DNA from: Campylobacter novaezeelandiae
Lineage (GTDB): Bacteria; Campylobacterota; Campylobacteria; Campylobacterales; Campylobacteraceae
DNA: 33,489 bases
Direction of reading: 5' to 3'
Assembly (NCBI RefSeq): GCF_004323845.1
Contig: NZ_QPGR01000016.1
Span: 1 to 33,489 of the forward strand
A program made the translations under genes and the position numbers. This document shows positions 19,728 through 29,244 of the stretch, in pieces. The notes beneath the pieces are model-generated. The model saw only the letters and a program-made list of their open reading frames with translations. It had not been told where the DNA came from and did not search any database. How positions within the stretch are numbered: the first letter of the stretch is position 1; each line of letters opens with the position of its first letter.

Positions 19728-20962
19728 ACTTCTACTCTATTTTTCCCATTGGATTTTGCTAAAGAAAGAGTTTTTTCTGCTTTTTCAATTAAATCTTTTT
19801 TACTACTTTTTGAATTAGCAAAAACAATGCCTATAGAAGCTGTGAAAAATAGCTCGTCTAAATTAGCTAAAACACCGATATTTTTAATATTTACACGAAT
19901 ACGAGAAAAGATTTTAATTGCTCTTTCTTGATTGATATTTTTTAATATAATACAAAATTTCTCAGCACTGTATCTTCCAACAATATCTTTTCCTTTAATT
20001 TCATCAGTAATTTCTTTTGCACAAATTCTAATTACTTCATTGCCTATATTATACCCATACTCATCATTTATGGTTTTTAAATTATCAATATCTAAAAAAG
20101 CAAAAGCAAATTCCTCATCTTTAGAAGAAATTTCATTTAAATAATTTTCAAAATCTTCCATTAATGCGTCATTATTTTTTACTCCAGAAACAAAATCAAG
20201 ATGAGCATAAGAATTTAAAAACTTCACATTATCCATAAATACCAAACAACGATTTACTCGAAAATTAAACAATTCTTTATTAATAGGCTTAATTAAATAA
20301 TCATTTGCATTATTTTTAAGCATATCTACTTCTAGCCCATCATCTTTATCGCCTAAAATAATCATTCCCAAATCATCACTAGTATATTGCTCTCTTACTC
20401 TTGATAAAAGTTGCACTCCATCAATAACTGGCATTTTGGCATCACAAATAATAAGCTTAACATCTGAATTTTGCTCTAAATAATTTAAAGCTTCTTCTCC
20501 ATGTGCTGCTCCTAAAACATTGAAAAATCTTTGAGTAAGATATTTTTTTATTTCATTACGCTCATTAAGCTTGCTCATTGCTAAAATAACTTTAGTTTTT
20601 TCATATCGTTTTAAGTTTATAATAGAATTAATTATATGATCAACACAGCTATCACTTTCCTTGCAAATATAATCAAGAATATCCTTATCCATAAAATTAT
20701 CTTTTGTAGTTTTATCAGTGCTTGCCGTTAAAACTATAGTCGGACATTTTTTCTCTAGCATAAAATCCACTGCTTCGCCATTTGGTGCATCAGGTAAACA
20801 AAGGTCTATAAAACTTAAAAAATAATCACTTATTGATAGTTCTTTAGCTTGTGCAAAATCAAAAGCAACATCTACTTCGTAATTAAGAGTCGCTTGTATT
20901 TTTTTTGCTAAAAGTTTTCCAAGCATCTTATTATCATCAACAATTAAAATTTTACTTTTCAC
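19718..20962 (-). CDS. cbrR: CbrR-type response regulator: two receiver domains and a degenerate GGDEF domain
   Basis: The 414-residue protein starts at a GTG (20962) with AAGGTG upstream. Receiver 1 (about 3-118) has D9/D10, phosphoacceptor D53, T79 and K101. Receiver 2 (about 123-240) has D174 and K225 but lacks the N-terminal acidic pair (KTKVILAMS), so phosphorylation there is doubtful. The C-terminal domain (about 255-414) is a GGDEF fold with FAFLDIDNLKTINDEYGYNIGNEV, but the signature after R330 is YSAEKF, where active enzymes have GG(D/E)EF. It matches the layout of C. jejuni CbrR (Cj0643), linked to bile resistance. It heads the envelope operon. Confidence 0.9.
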   Translation of the reverse strand: MKSKILIVDDNKMLGKLLAKKIQATLNYEVDVAFDFAQAKELSISDYFLSFIDLCLPDAPNGEAVDFMLEKKCPTIVLTASTDKTTKDNFMDKDILDYICKESDSCVDHIINSIINLKRYEKTKVILAMSKLNERNEIKKYLTQRFFNVLGAAHGEEALNYLEQNSDVKLIICDAKMPVIDGVQLLSRVREQYTSDDLGMIILGDKDDGLEVDMLKNNANDYLIKPINKELFNFRVNRCLVFMDNVKFLNSYAHLDFVSGVKNNDALMEDFENYLNEISSKDEEFAFAFLDIDNLKTINDEYGYNIGNEVIRICAKEITDEIKGKDIVGRYSAEKFCIILKNINQERAIKIFSRIRVNIKNIGVLANLDELFFTASIGIVFANSKSSKKDLIEKAEKTLSLAKSNGKNRVEVCF

Positions 20963-20998
20963 TATTAAACACCTTAAATTTTATCTATAAAAAGCTTT

Positions 20999-21007
20999 AT
21001 TATAACA
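20999..21007 (-). promoter_or_regulatory. Extended -10 promoter of the cbrR operon
   Basis: On the minus strand TG-T-TATAAT (21007-20999) is preceded by a T run (TTTT), a close match to the Campylobacter -16/-10 consensus. Transcription would start near 20992, giving about a 30-base leader with AAGGTG before the cbrR GTG. It lies in the 65-bp gap after recN, so cbrR and its nine followers need not depend on recN transcription. Confidence 0.65.
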
Positions 21008-21027
21008 AAAATAAAAATATAAAAAAC

Positions 21028-22551
21028 TTAATCCTTGAGCAAGGTTTTGGCAAATTCAAGTGCTTCATCATTGATTAGCTCTCCGCTTATCATTCTTGCA
21101 AGTTCACGAACACGCTCATGTTTTTCAAGTTTTATTACCTTGCTTTCATTGATATCTTTTTCAATTAAAAAATGATTGTGTGCCTTAGAAGAAAGTTGTG
21201 GTAAATGTGATATAGCAAAAATTTGATAAAAAGAAGAAAGTTCATTTAAAACTTTGGCTATACTCATTGCTTCTTTCCCACTTAAATTAGCATCAATTTC
21301 ATCTAAAAAAATAATTCCTTTTCCAAAACCTAAAATTTTACATTCTGTTGCAATTAAAGCAAGTCTTAAACGATTTAATTCTCCAGAACTTAGTTTTTTA
21401 AGATTTGTCTCATTAATATTAAGTTCAAGTTTATCCCTGCCTTGTAAAGTTATTTTTTCATTTTGTAAAAAATTAAATTTTAAATCTTTCATATAAAGAT
21501 TTTTTAAATATCCATTAAAATGATTTTCCAATTCTTTTAAATTTTTAAATCTAATTTGAGTAAGTTTATCACAAGCTACATTAATCTTTTTTTCTAGCTC
21601 ATTAATCTTTTTTTCTAATTCTTTTTTTTCAAAATTTAAATTTTCATAATGATTTAATTCTTGTTTTTTTTGTTCTAAAACCTCTAAAGCATTTTCTATA
21701 CTCTCATAACGTTTAACTAAATAAGATAAATTTTCTATACGATCAAGTAATTGTTCAATATCAAAATCCATTTCTTCCATTTTTTGATTTTCACAAATAA
21801 TACGTAATTCATTTAAACATTCTGTAAAAAAATCTGAATTTACTTCACTCAAATTGAGCGCATTAATCACTACTTGCTCTAAGTCAAAAATAGCACTAGC
21901 TCTCATCCAAGCCTCATCAATTTTATCTTTTTTAGAAAGTTTCTTTTTTAATTTCAAAAGCTCTTCATATTCGCCTATTTTAGGGTTGATATTAGAAATT
22001 TTTTCAACCTGCATTAAAGCAAGTTCTTTTAACTCTTCAATCTTTTTCTCTTCTTCTAAAATTTTATTTAATTCTTGTGATAGTTTTTCGTATTCTTTAA
22101 AATTAATTTCAAATTCTTCTTTAAATTTTTTAAAATCAGGATTTTTTTCTTTCTCTAAAGCATCTAATAAACCAAGAAGTTTTTCATTATTAAATTCATT
22201 ATTTTCTTTAACGCTAAGATATTTAACAAAACTCTTACTTAATAAATTTAAACTTTTTTTACTAATACTTTGATTATTAATAAAATATTTTGTTGTTTTC
22301 TCTTTTAAAAGCTTAAAGATATTTTCTTCTTCATTTTCTATGCCAAATTCTTCTAAATTAAGCTCATCATCAAGACTTAATTCTACGCATTTAGCATCAC
22401 TCTCACATAAAGCAAAAGCTGATAAAATTGCCTTAAATAAAACAGACTTTCCAGCACCACTTAAACCTGTAAAAACTGTAAGACCTGGCGCAAGATTGAG
22501 TTCAACATTTTTAAAAGCTAAATTATCTTTTATTAAAATCCTATTTATCAT
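21028..22551 (-). CDS. recN: DNA repair protein RecN
   Basis: An SMC-like ATPase of double-strand break repair. The 507 residues have Walker A GLSGAGKS (29-36), a long coiled coil rich in E, K and L in the middle (about 150-340), an ABC signature LSSGE (387-391), Walker B FLDEID (415-420) and an H-loop histidine in AISHLPQL (446-453). It is about 45 residues shorter than E. coli RecN, mostly in the coiled-coil arms. It starts one base after the nadK stop codon, so nadK and recN form a pair. Confidence 0.93.
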   Translation of the reverse strand: MINRILIKDNLAFKNVELNLAPGLTVFTGLSGAGKSVLFKAILSAFALCESDAKCVELSLDDELNLEEFGIENEEENIFKLLKEKTTKYFINNQSISKKSLNLLSKSFVKYLSVKENNEFNNEKLLGLLDALEKEKNPDFKKFKEEFEINFKEYEKLSQELNKILEEEKKIEELKELALMQVEKISNINPKIGEYEELLKLKKKLSKKDKIDEAWMRASAIFDLEQVVINALNLSEVNSDFFTECLNELRIICENQKMEEMDFDIEQLLDRIENLSYLVKRYESIENALEVLEQKKQELNHYENLNFEKKELEKKINELEKKINVACDKLTQIRFKNLKELENHFNGYLKNLYMKDLKFNFLQNEKITLQGRDKLELNINETNLKKLSSGELNRLRLALIATECKILGFGKGIIFLDEIDANLSGKEAMSIAKVLNELSSFYQIFAISHLPQLSSKAHNHFLIEKDINESKVIKLEKHERVRELARMISGELINDEALEFAKTLLKD

Positions 22552-22552
22552 T

Positions 22553-23407
22553 TTAATTTCCCCAATTTAATTTTTCTTTTAAAATTTGAAAATAATCTCT
22601 ATCATTAGGATAAATAAAAGTTACACTTTTTTCTCCTAAACCAATTTTAATATTTTTAAAATCATTTACTTTAAATTTTTCTTGCCCATCAATGCAAAAA
22701 GTGCAATCTTTTGCCCCTATTTCAAATTCAAAACCCTTAGGTAAAATAATAGGACGCTGTGTAAGTGAATGCGAACAAATAGGGGTTAAAATAAATACTT
22801 GAGCCAAAGTATAAACAATAGGACCATTTGCACTTAAATTATAAGCAGTTGATCCTGCTGGACTTGAGATAATCAAGCCATCGCCAAAATACTGATTAAA
22901 CATTTTTTCTTTATGATAAACTTTAATATTAGCCATAGACATATTTGATTTTTTATAAAATACTATATCATTAAATGCATTTTTACTAATAATTTGATTT
23001 TTTTTATCTTGTAAAGTAAGTTCAAGCATGAAAGGGGTTTCAATTTTGAATTTTCCCTCAAAAAAATCATTAAAAAAATTCTCTGCTTTTTCCATTGTAA
23101 GATTTGTTAAAAAACCTAAATTTCCGGCATGAATTCCTAAAATAGGTTTTTGATACTCATAAGCTTTTCTACATAAAGAAATTAAAGTACCATCTCCTCC
23201 CAATGATATTATCAAATCACTTTTTTTAAATAAATCATCTAATTCACAAATCTTTAAATTTGCATTTTGTTCTTTTAAATACAAAAGTTCTACTTTTCTT
23301 TTTGCTAAGATATTTTTTAGATATAAAATTTCTTTAGTCAAATCAATATCAGGCTTAACAACTAATCCTATTTTTTTAATCTTTTTATAATTAATTTTAT
23401 TTTGCAT
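22553..23407 (-). CDS. nadK: NAD kinase
   Basis: Phosphorylates NAD to NADP. The 284 residues show the family motifs: LGGDGTLI (69-76), GNLGFLT (95-101), NAFNDIV (143-149) and [18 protein letters not shown] (175-192), with CIDGQ near 242-246. No Shine-Dalgarno sequence precedes the ATG at 23407 and no other in-frame ATG, GTG or TTG lies nearby. A perfect extended -10 sits directly upstream, so the mRNA may begin at the ATG itself. recN follows. Confidence 0.95.
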   Translation of the reverse strand: MQNKINYKKIKKIGLVVKPDIDLTKEILYLKNILAKRKVELLYLKEQNANLKICELDDLFKKSDLIISLGGDGTLISLCRKAYEYQKPILGIHAGNLGFLTNLTMEKAENFFNDFFEGKFKIETPFMLELTLQDKKNQIISKNAFNDIVFYKKSNMSMANIKVYHKEKMFNQYFGDGLIISSPAGSTAYNLSANGPIVYTLAQVFILTPICSHSLTQRPIILPKGFEFEIGAKDCTFCIDGQEKFKVNDFKNIKIGLGEKSVTFIYPNDRDYFQILKEKLNWGN

Positions 23408-23412
23408 ATAAA

Positions 23413-23421
23413 ATTATAGCA
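23413..23421 (-). promoter_or_regulatory. Extended -10 promoter of nadK, placed for a leaderless mRNA
   Basis: Minus-strand TG-C-TATAAT (23421-23413), preceded by ATT. Only five bases (TTTAT) separate the -10 from the nadK ATG at 23407, so normal spacing would put the transcription start on or within a base of the A of ATG. Confidence 0.55.
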
Positions 23422-23451
23422 AATCTTAGCTAAGCAAAAGAATAAAGATAT

Positions 23452-23457
23452 TATAAT
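23452..23457 (+). promoter_or_regulatory. -10 element upstream of aspS
   Basis: Perfect TATAAT 36 bases before the aspS TTG, giving a start near 23464 and a leader of about 30 bases that contains AAGGAAAA. No good -35 or extended TG is present, and the surrounding sequence is AT-rich, so the call rests on the hexamer and position. Confidence 0.4.
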
Positions 23458-23493
23458 AATATAAATTTTGTAATACCAAAATAAGGAAAAAAA

Positions 23494-25245
23494 TTGCGAA
23501 CTCATTATAGTACAGACTTAAGCATTGCCAATGTAGGCGAAGTTGTAACTCTTTGTGGTTGGGTTAATAGTTACCGTGATCATGGTGGTGTTATTTTTAT
23601 CGATTTAAGAGATAGAAGCGGGATTATTCAACTCGTTTGCGATCCAAAAGATGATCCAAAATCACACGAAATAGCATCTTGTGTTAGAGATGAATATGTC
23701 TTGATAGCTCAAGGTAAAATTCGTCCTCGTGGAGAAGGATTAAATAATCCTAAATTAAAAACTGGAGATATTGAAGTTGTTATCTCTCATCTTCATATAG
23801 AAAATGAAAGTTTAGTTACTCCTTTTGCAATTTCTGATGAAAATGTTAACGAAGAATTACGCCTTAAGTATCGTTTTTTAGAACTTAGAAATCCAAAACT
23901 TTACAAAAATTTTGCCTTACGTTCTAAAGCTTGCATTGCAGCAAGAAATTCTTTAGCAAATATGGGATTTTTAGAAGTAGAAACACCCATTTTAACCAAA
24001 GCAACTCCTGAAGGAGCAAGAGATTATCTTGTTCCTTCTCGTGTTCATCAAGGAAATTTCTACGCCCTTCCTCAAAGTCCTCAACTTTTTAAACAGCTCT
24101 TAATGTGTAGCGGTTTTGATCGTTATTTTCAAATTGCTAAATGTTTTAGAGATGAGGATTTAAGAGCGGATCGTCAACCTGAATTTACACAAATTGATGT
24201 TGAAATGAGTTTTTGCAAACAAGAAGATGTTATTAAAGTAGCAGAAAATTTCTTAAAAGATATTTTTAAAGCTTGCGGAAAAGAAATTAATACCCCTTTT
24301 AGACAGATGAGCTATAAAGAAGCTATGGAAAATTATGGAAGTGATAAGCCTGATTTAAGATATGATTTAAAACTCATTGATGTAATAGACATTTTTACAA
24401 GATCAAATAATGAAATTTTTGCTAATATCGCAAAAGACAGCAAAAAAAATCGTATTAAAGCTTTACGTGTGCCTAAAGGCGATACAATTTTTTCAAAAAG
24501 AGCAATGCAAAGATTTGAAGAATTTGTAAGAAAATTTGGAGCACAAGGACTTGCTTTTATACAAGTAAAAGAAGATGGGCTCAAAGGGCCTTTATGTAAA
24601 TTTTTTAACGAAGAGGATTTAAAAGAGTTAAGCAAACGCTGCAATCTAGAAGTAGGAGATGTAGTATTTTTTGGTGCAGGAAATAAAAAAGTTGTTCTAA
24701 ATTATATGGGAAGATTTAGAAATTTTTTAGCACAAGAGCTAAATCTTATAGATCCAAATACATTAGAATTTTTATGGGTTGTTGATTTTCCTATGTTTGA
24801 GCAAAATGATGATGGAAGTTATTCTGCAATGCACCATCCTTTTACTATGCCTAAAAATATTGATGAGACTGATATTGAAGAAATTTGTTCTATTGCTTAT
24901 GATGTAGTTTTAAATGGAGTAGAGCTTGGCGGAGGAAGCATAAGAATTCATAAAAATGACATTCAACAAAAAGTCTTTAAACTTCTTAATATTAACGAAG
25001 AAGAACAAAGAGAAAAATTTGGCTTCTTGCTTGATGCTTTAAGTTTTGGAGCGCCACCACATGGAGGAATTGCCATAGGGCTTGATAGACTTATTATGTT
25101 AGTAACAGGTGCAAAAAGCATTAGAGAAGTAATTGCTTTTCCTAAAACACAAAGAGCACAATGTTTAATGACAGATGCTCCATCAAGTGCAAGCAATGAA
25201 GCGATGAGAGAACTTGGAATAAAATTAAGAGAGGAAACAAAATGA
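23494..25245 (+). CDS. aspS: Aspartyl-tRNA synthetase (probably nondiscriminating)
   Basis: The 583-residue class II synthetase starts at a TTG (23494) with AAGGAAAA eight bases upstream; the conserved N-terminus MRTHYSTDL begins exactly there. An N-terminal OB fold covers about 1-110 ([19 protein letters not shown]). Motif 2 lies at [18 protein letters not shown] (218-235), a GAD-type insertion in the middle, and motif 3 is [13 protein letters not shown] near 527-539. Campylobacter and Helicobacter are known to lack asparaginyl-tRNA synthetase, so this enzyme would also charge tRNA-Asn for GatCAB; that is knowledge of the group, not visible here. It overlaps adk by 4 nt. Confidence 0.96.
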   Translation: MRTHYSTDLSIANVGEVVTLCGWVNSYRDHGGVIFIDLRDRSGIIQLVCDPKDDPKSHEIASCVRDEYVLIAQGKIRPRGEGLNNPKLKTGDIEVVISHLHIENESLVTPFAISDENVNEELRLKYRFLELRNPKLYKNFALRSKACIAARNSLANMGFLEVETPILTKATPEGARDYLVPSRVHQGNFYALPQSPQLFKQLLMCSGFDRYFQIAKCFRDEDLRADRQPEFTQIDVEMSFCKQEDVIKVAENFLKDIFKACGKEINTPFRQMSYKEAMENYGSDKPDLRYDLKLIDVIDIFTRSNNEIFANIAKDSKKNRIKALRVPKGDTIFSKRAMQRFEEFVRKFGAQGLAFIQVKEDGLKGPLCKFFNEEDLKELSKRCNLEVGDVVFFGAGNKKVVLNYMGRFRNFLAQELNLIDPNTLEFLWVVDFPMFEQNDDGSYSAMHHPFTMPKNIDETDIEEICSIAYDVVLNGVELGGGSIRIHKNDIQQKVFKLLNINEEEQREKFGFLLDALSFGAPPHGGIAIGLDRLIMLVTGAKSIREVIAFPKTQRAQCLMTDAPSSASNEAMRELGIKLREETK

Positions 25246-25817
25246 AAGAATTGTTTTTAATTATAGGAGCACCAGGAAGCGGAAAAACAACTGATGCTAG
25301 TTTAATAGCAAATTCTGATATAAACATTACTCACTACTCAACAGGTGATTTATTAAGAGAAGAAGTAGCTAGCGGTAGCGAACTTGGAAAAAAAATTGAT
25401 AGTTTTATTTCTAAAGGTAATTTAGTTCCATTAGAAATTGTTGTAAATACCATTGTATCTGCTTTAAAAGCTGCACCAACTAAAACTATCATTATAGATG
25501 GTTATCCTAGGAGCGTAGAGCAAATGATGGAATTTGATAAAGTTTTAAATGAGCAAAATGAAATAGAACTTAAAGGGGTTATCGAAGTTAAAGTAAGCGA
25601 AGAGATAGCCAAAGAAAGAGTTTTAGGCAGAAATCGTGGCAAAGATGATAATGAAGAAGTTTTCTATAATAGAATGAAAGTTTATACAGAACCTTTAGAA
25701 GAAATTCAAAATTTTTATCAAAAGAAAAAACTTCATTTTATCATAGATGGAGAAAGAGCAATCAATCCTATAGTAGCTGATATAAAAGATCTTATAAAGA
25801 AAATTCAAAGTATTTAG
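25242..25817 (+). CDS. adk: Adenylate kinase, short-LID form
   Basis: Interconverts AMP, ADP and ATP. The 191 residues have the P-loop GAPGSGKT (9-16), AMP-binding STGDLLREE (33-41), DGYPRS (86-91) and the arginines of GRNRGKDD (129-136). The LID is reduced to a short loop, without the zinc-finger or long insert of larger adenylate kinases, as in other epsilonproteobacteria. The ATG overlaps the aspS stop as ATGA and ppa follows 20 bp later. Confidence 0.95.
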   Translation: MKELFLIIGAPGSGKTTDASLIANSDINITHYSTGDLLREEVASGSELGKKIDSFISKGNLVPLEIVVNTIVSALKAAPTKTIIIDGYPRSVEQMMEFDKVLNEQNEIELKGVIEVKVSEEIAKERVLGRNRGKDDNEEVFYNRMKVYTEPLEEIQNFYQKKKLHFIIDGERAINPIVADIKDLIKKIQSI

Positions 25818-25837
25818 TTTTATTACAAGGAGAAAAA

Positions 25838-26359
25838 ATGGATTTAAGTAAAATTAAAATCGGAGATATTCCAAACAAAATTAACGCCGTAATTGAAATC
25901 CCTTATGGATCAAATATTAAATATGAACTTGATAAGGAAAGTGGAGCGATTTTCGTAGATCGCGTTATACCAAGTGCAGTATTTTATCCTGCAAATTATG
26001 GTTTTATTCCTAATACTTTAGCTGATGATAATGACCCTTTAGATATTCTAATTTTAAATGAATATCCTATTCAAGCAGGAGCTGTAATTCCTTGTCGTTT
26101 AATAGGAGTTTTGATTATGGAAGATGAAAGCGGAATGGATGAAAAACTTTTAGCCCTCCCTACTTCAAAAATTGATCCAAGATATGATAATATCAAAACT
26201 TATACAGATTTAGCACCAGCTATATTAAATAAAATCAAAAACTTTTTTGAAACTTATAAAATGCTTGAGCCAAATAAATGGGTGAAAGTACAAGATTTTA
26301 AAGATGAAAAAGTTGCCATTGAAATACTCCAAAAAGCTATTGAAAATTACAAAAAATGA
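25838..26359 (+). CDS. ppa: Family I inorganic pyrophosphatase
   Basis: Hydrolyses the pyrophosphate released by biosynthetic reactions such as tRNA charging and nucleotide-sugar formation. The 173 residues carry the soluble family I signature DNDPLDILIL (64-73, with D64, D66 and D69), IEIPYGSNIKYE (19-30) near the start, YPANYGFIP (50-58), and the later acidic-lysine site MDEKLLALP (100-108). AAGGAG lies seven bases upstream of the ATG. Its TGA overlaps the ATG of the downstream glycosyltransferase, an intimate linkage for that pair. Confidence 0.96.
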   Translation: MDLSKIKIGDIPNKINAVIEIPYGSNIKYELDKESGAIFVDRVIPSAVFYPANYGFIPNTLADDNDPLDILILNEYPIQAGAVIPCRLIGVLIMEDESGMDEKLLALPTSKIDPRYDNIKTYTDLAPAILNKIKNFFETYKMLEPNKWVKVQDFKDEKVAIEILQKAIENYKK

Positions 26360-27186
26360 TTTTTAGCTTTTGGCATACTAGAGAAGGTTTTAGTGGCATA
26401 AACTTACTTGAGCTTTTAACTATAAAATCTTGGCTTGATAAAGGTTATGAATTTAACCTTTATACTTATGATTTAAAAAATGAAACTTTTAAAAAAATTG
26501 CTTCTTTATATAAAAATTTTATTCTAAAAGATGCTAGTGAAATAATTCCTTTTAACCATTTATTTTTTGATGATAGAGGAGCTGGACTTGCTGCGTTCTC
26601 AGACTATTTCAGATTTTACACGCTTTATAAACAGGGAGGAGTCTGGGTAGATCTTGATATGATTTGCCTTAATTATTTTGATTTTAATACTAAAAAATAT
26701 CTTTTCATCAAAGAAATAGATGATGATATTAACAAACAAAGAATAACCACATCTTTGATCAAATTTCCACAACAAAGCTTGTTTGGAAAAGAACTTATAA
26801 ATAAAGCAAACAAACTTATAAACAATCAAAAAATAGTCCCTTGGGGGATAATTGGACCTTCTTTTTTAGCAAAAATGTGTCAAAATTTCTCTTATGAAAA
26901 ATACGCGCAAGATTATCTTTTTGCTTGTCAAATTCCTTGGAACCAAAGTAAAAAATTTATTTACAAAAAAGCTGATATAGATTGGGACATGCCTTGTTTG
27001 CATCTTTTTACTGAAATGTGGAGAATTTATAAAATGGATAAAAATTGTTTTTACAAACAAGGAGTTTATGCTACTTTGCTTAAAAAATATGATATGAAAA
27101 ATTTTACTAAAGAATTAAATTTTAAAACCAATCATGAGCTTTTTATAAAAATTAAAAATAAAATCAAAAAATTAATAAATTTTTAA
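26356..27186 (+). CDS. DXD-type glycosyltransferase (GT32-like)
   Basis: The 276 residues start IFSFWHTREGFSGINLLELL, resembling the opening of GT32-type and related capsule/LOS sugar transferases. The core block SDYFRFYTLYKQGG (82-95) runs into VWVDLDMI (96-103), whose DLD (99-101) should bind the metal and nucleotide sugar. A later HLFTEMWR (216-223) fits a second active-site element. There is no signal peptide or membrane segment, so it would act on the cytoplasmic face. The ATG overlaps the ppa stop by 4 nt, but from memory C. jejuni NCTC 11168 has msrA here, so the gene is accessory. Its acceptor and sugar cannot be told from sequence; LOS, capsule or protein glycan are all open. Confidence 0.75.
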   Translation: MIFSFWHTREGFSGINLLELLTIKSWLDKGYEFNLYTYDLKNETFKKIASLYKNFILKDASEIIPFNHLFFDDRGAGLAAFSDYFRFYTLYKQGGVWVDLDMICLNYFDFNTKKYLFIKEIDDDINKQRITTSLIKFPQQSLFGKELINKANKLINNQKIVPWGIIGPSFLAKMCQNFSYEKYAQDYLFACQIPWNQSKKFIYKKADIDWDMPCLHLFTEMWRIYKMDKNCFYKQGVYATLLKKYDMKNFTKELNFKTNHELFIKIKNKIKKLINF

Positions 27187-27202
27187 TTTTATTCACAGTT
27201 TT

Positions 27203-27218
27203 TTCACTATGTGAATTT
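27203..27218. terminator. Small hairpin between convergent genes
   Basis: TTCAC-TAT-GTGAA (27203-27215) forms a perfect 5-bp stem with a three-base loop, flanked by T-rich sequence on the left and TTT on the right. An alternative pairing uses ATTCACA (27191-27197) with TGTGAAT (27210-27216). It sits between the glycosyltransferase and the convergent methyltransferase, where a terminator would be expected. The stem is short, so efficiency is doubtful. Confidence 0.35.
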
Positions 27219-28092
27219 AAACTTTACGTAATTTTGCTATAAAAAATCCATCATAATCTGAACTTGGAATAATACGTTTGCATTTTGAAATTTCGTCAAA
27301 TTCATTGCTTTTTGCATCTTTAGCTAAAGCATGTTCTAAATTTATATCTAAAAGTTTTATTTTAAACTCGCTTTTTAAAGCATTTTCTATCACTTCTTCA
27401 TTTTCTTCTTTAGTAAAAGTGCAAGTACTATATACAAGCTCACCGCCTATTTTTAAAGCCTTTAAGGCAGAATGTAAAAGTTTTTTTTGCAATTTTGCGA
27501 TATTTTTAATTTCTTTGTAGCTTTTTTCTAAATCAAAACCGATTTTAGCCAGTGTTGAGCAAGGCGCATCAAGCAAAATCTTATCAAATTTGTTAGGACA
27601 TAAATTCCCTATAGCTTTGCCATCTTTTAAAAAAAGTTTTGCATTAATACCATATTTTTTAAGATTTTTTTGCAAAATAAAAAAACGATCTTTACTCGCC
27701 TCATTACAAGCTAAATATCCCGTATTTTGCATAAAATTAGCCAAATTTATACTTTTTCCACCTGGAGCAGCACATAAATCTAAAACACTATCTCCGGATT
27801 TAACTCCTAAATTCAAAGCACACAAATAAGAAGAATAATTTTGTATATAAAATTTAGCTTCATTAAAAGCTTTCATCGAACTTAAAATACTTTTATCTTT
27901 AGCGTTAAATAAATAACAATATTCATTTAGTTTTTTAAATTTTAAATTTTCTTTTAAAAACTCATCTTCTAAAAAAATGGCATTAGTTTTTAAAGTATTT
28001 AAAAAAACACAAATATTTTTTTCATTATCAAAAGAATCTAAAATTTTTTTCCATTCTTCTTTAGTATATAAAGAGCTAATCTTAGAGAGCAA
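27217..28092 (-). CDS. NOL1/NOP2/Sun-family RNA m5C methyltransferase
   Basis: The 291-residue protein contains [11 protein letters not shown] (104-114, SAM binding), LLDAPCST (173-180, C178) and [14 protein letters not shown] (221-234, with nucleophile C224). These two cysteines define the RNA cytosine-5 methyltransferases of the RsmB/RsmF type. It lacks the N-terminal NusB-like domain of RsmB, so the target nucleotide cannot be assigned. The start is a TTG (28092), supported by AAAGGA seven bases upstream, and it lies 11 bp inside ruvX. Confidence 0.88.
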   Translation of the reverse strand: MLSKISSLYTKEEWKKILDSFDNEKNICVFLNTLKTNAIFLEDEFLKENLKFKKLNEYCYLFNAKDKSILSSMKAFNEAKFYIQNYSSYLCALNLGVKSGDSVLDLCAAPGGKSINLANFMQNTGYLACNEASKDRFFILQKNLKKYGINAKLFLKDGKAIGNLCPNKFDKILLDAPCSTLAKIGFDLEKSYKEIKNIAKLQKKLLHSALKALKIGGELVYSTCTFTKEENEEVIENALKSEFKIKLLDINLEHALAKDAKSNEFDEISKCKRIIPSSDYDGFFIAKLRKV

Positions 28093-28465
28093 AATAATCC
28101 TTTATCATAATCAAAGCCGCTAAAGAATCTAATTTTGCATCTTTTTTACGACTATTTGTTACGCCCAAATTCAAAGCCTCTTTAGAGCTAAAACTTTCAT
28201 CAACAAAAACAATCTTTTTATCAAATTCAAGCAAAGATACAAAATGCTTAATGCGTTTTGTCATCTCTTCTTCGCTTTTTCCACCCTTTGGAATACCTAC
28301 TATAAGCAAAGAAACATTATAAGTTAAAAATAGTTTTTTTACCTCATTAGCAGCTTGGTTACGATTTTTACGTAAAATTCCATCAAGCGGAATAGCAATT
28401 TTTTCATCCACACAAAGAGCTACCCCTATACGCTTTAATCCCACATCTAAAGCTAAAGCATTCAT
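28082..28465 (-). CDS. ruvX: Putative pre-16S rRNA nuclease / Holliday junction resolvase RuvX (YqgF)
   Basis: A 127-residue RNase H-like protein with [14 protein letters not shown] (4-17, D7), [12 protein letters not shown] (56-67), VFVDESFSS (86-94) and KLDSLAALI (111-119, D113), the expected acidic active site. YqgF proteins process the 5' end of 16S rRNA; a resolvase activity has also been proposed. It is coupled to dprA by an ATGA overlap and to the methyltransferase by 11 bp. Confidence 0.92.
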   Translation of the reverse strand: MNALALDVGLKRIGVALCVDEKIAIPLDGILRKNRNQAANEVKKLFLTYNVSLLIVGIPKGGKSEEEMTKRIKHFVSLLEFDKKIVFVDESFSSKEALNLGVTNSRKKDAKLDSLAALIMIKDYFAL

Positions 28466-29244
28466 TTTATAACCTTTATAAAAATACCCGCTATATCGAT
28501 TTTACCTTCAAGTTCATATTCATAAACCTTATCACCATAAACTGCCAAAGCCTCCTCAACGCTTATTCCTTTTTGGCAAAATTCTAAAAATTCATCTTGT
28601 TCTTTTTCTTCTTTAATGCCAAATTCTAAAGCAAATTCTTTAAAATCTACGATAAGCTTAGCTTTATTATCTTTTATAAGTTTATTTGTGCCCTGACTCT
28701 CATTTAATCTTTGGGGTAAAACATATAAAGGTTTTTTTAATTCTAAGGCAAGTTTTGCACTCTGCATAGATCCGCTATTAAGATCAGCTTGTGCGATAAT
28801 CACACAATCACTCAAAGCAATAACTAAACGATTTCTAAGTAAAAAATCGTATTTTTTTGGCATATAATTTGGCTCATTTTCGCTTAAAGCAAGTCCATAT
28901 TTATAAATTTCTTCTATAATTTTTTGATTTGCTTTAGGATAAATTTGATCAAGCCCATTAGCAAAAATCGCTATAGTATTAGGCAAAGCCGCTTTTGAAG
29001 CACTTATATCTACCCCTAAAGCACCTCCGCTTACAATACACACCTTATTTTTAAGGATACTAGAAAGCTCCTCGACGCATTTTTTTGTATAAAGATTCAT
29101 TTTTCTTGAACCTATAATTGCAACTTTTTTTCTTTTTAATAACTCAAGATTGCCTTTATAATAAATTTTCTTTGGAGGATTTTTTAAAGTTTTAAAATAA
29201 GTCAAAAACTCATTATCTAAAATTTTAGTTCCCATAAATTTCAT
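28462..29244 (-). CDS. dprA: DNA-processing protein DprA
   Basis: DprA binds incoming single-stranded DNA and loads RecA in natural transformation, a process active in Campylobacter. The 260-residue protein holds a Rossmann-like fold: [10 protein letters not shown] (41-50), [19 protein letters not shown] (69-87), [13 protein letters not shown] (94-106) and the [18 protein letters not shown] segment. It begins without the N-terminal SAM-like region of longer DprA proteins. M4 (29235) is an alternative start. The ATG at 29244 lies 20 bp inside the upstream deacetylase-like gene. Confidence 0.93.
   Translation of the reverse strand: MKFMGTKILDNEFLTYFKTLKNPPKKIYYKGNLELLKRKKVAIIGSRKMNLYTKKCVEELSSILKNKVCIVSGGALGVDISASKAALPNTIAIFANGLDQIYPKANQKIIEEIYKYGLALSENEPNYMPKKYDFLLRNRLVIALSDCVIIAQADLNSGSMQSAKLALELKKPLYVLPQRLNESQGTNKLIKDNKAKLIVDFKEFALEFGIKEEKEQDEFLEFCQKGISVEEALAVYGDKVYEYELEGKIDIAGIFIKVIK

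Noticed and set aside
21854..22273. A 139-residue plus-strand frame opposite recN
   Set aside because: It is the Ser/Phe/Lys-rich antisense of the RecN coiled coil, with no motif or start signal.
23494..27186. Phage- or plasmid-derived island around the glycosyltransferase
   Set aside because: No integrase, transposase, tRNA, direct repeats or clear base-composition change flank it; only a single gene differs from the recalled conserved order.
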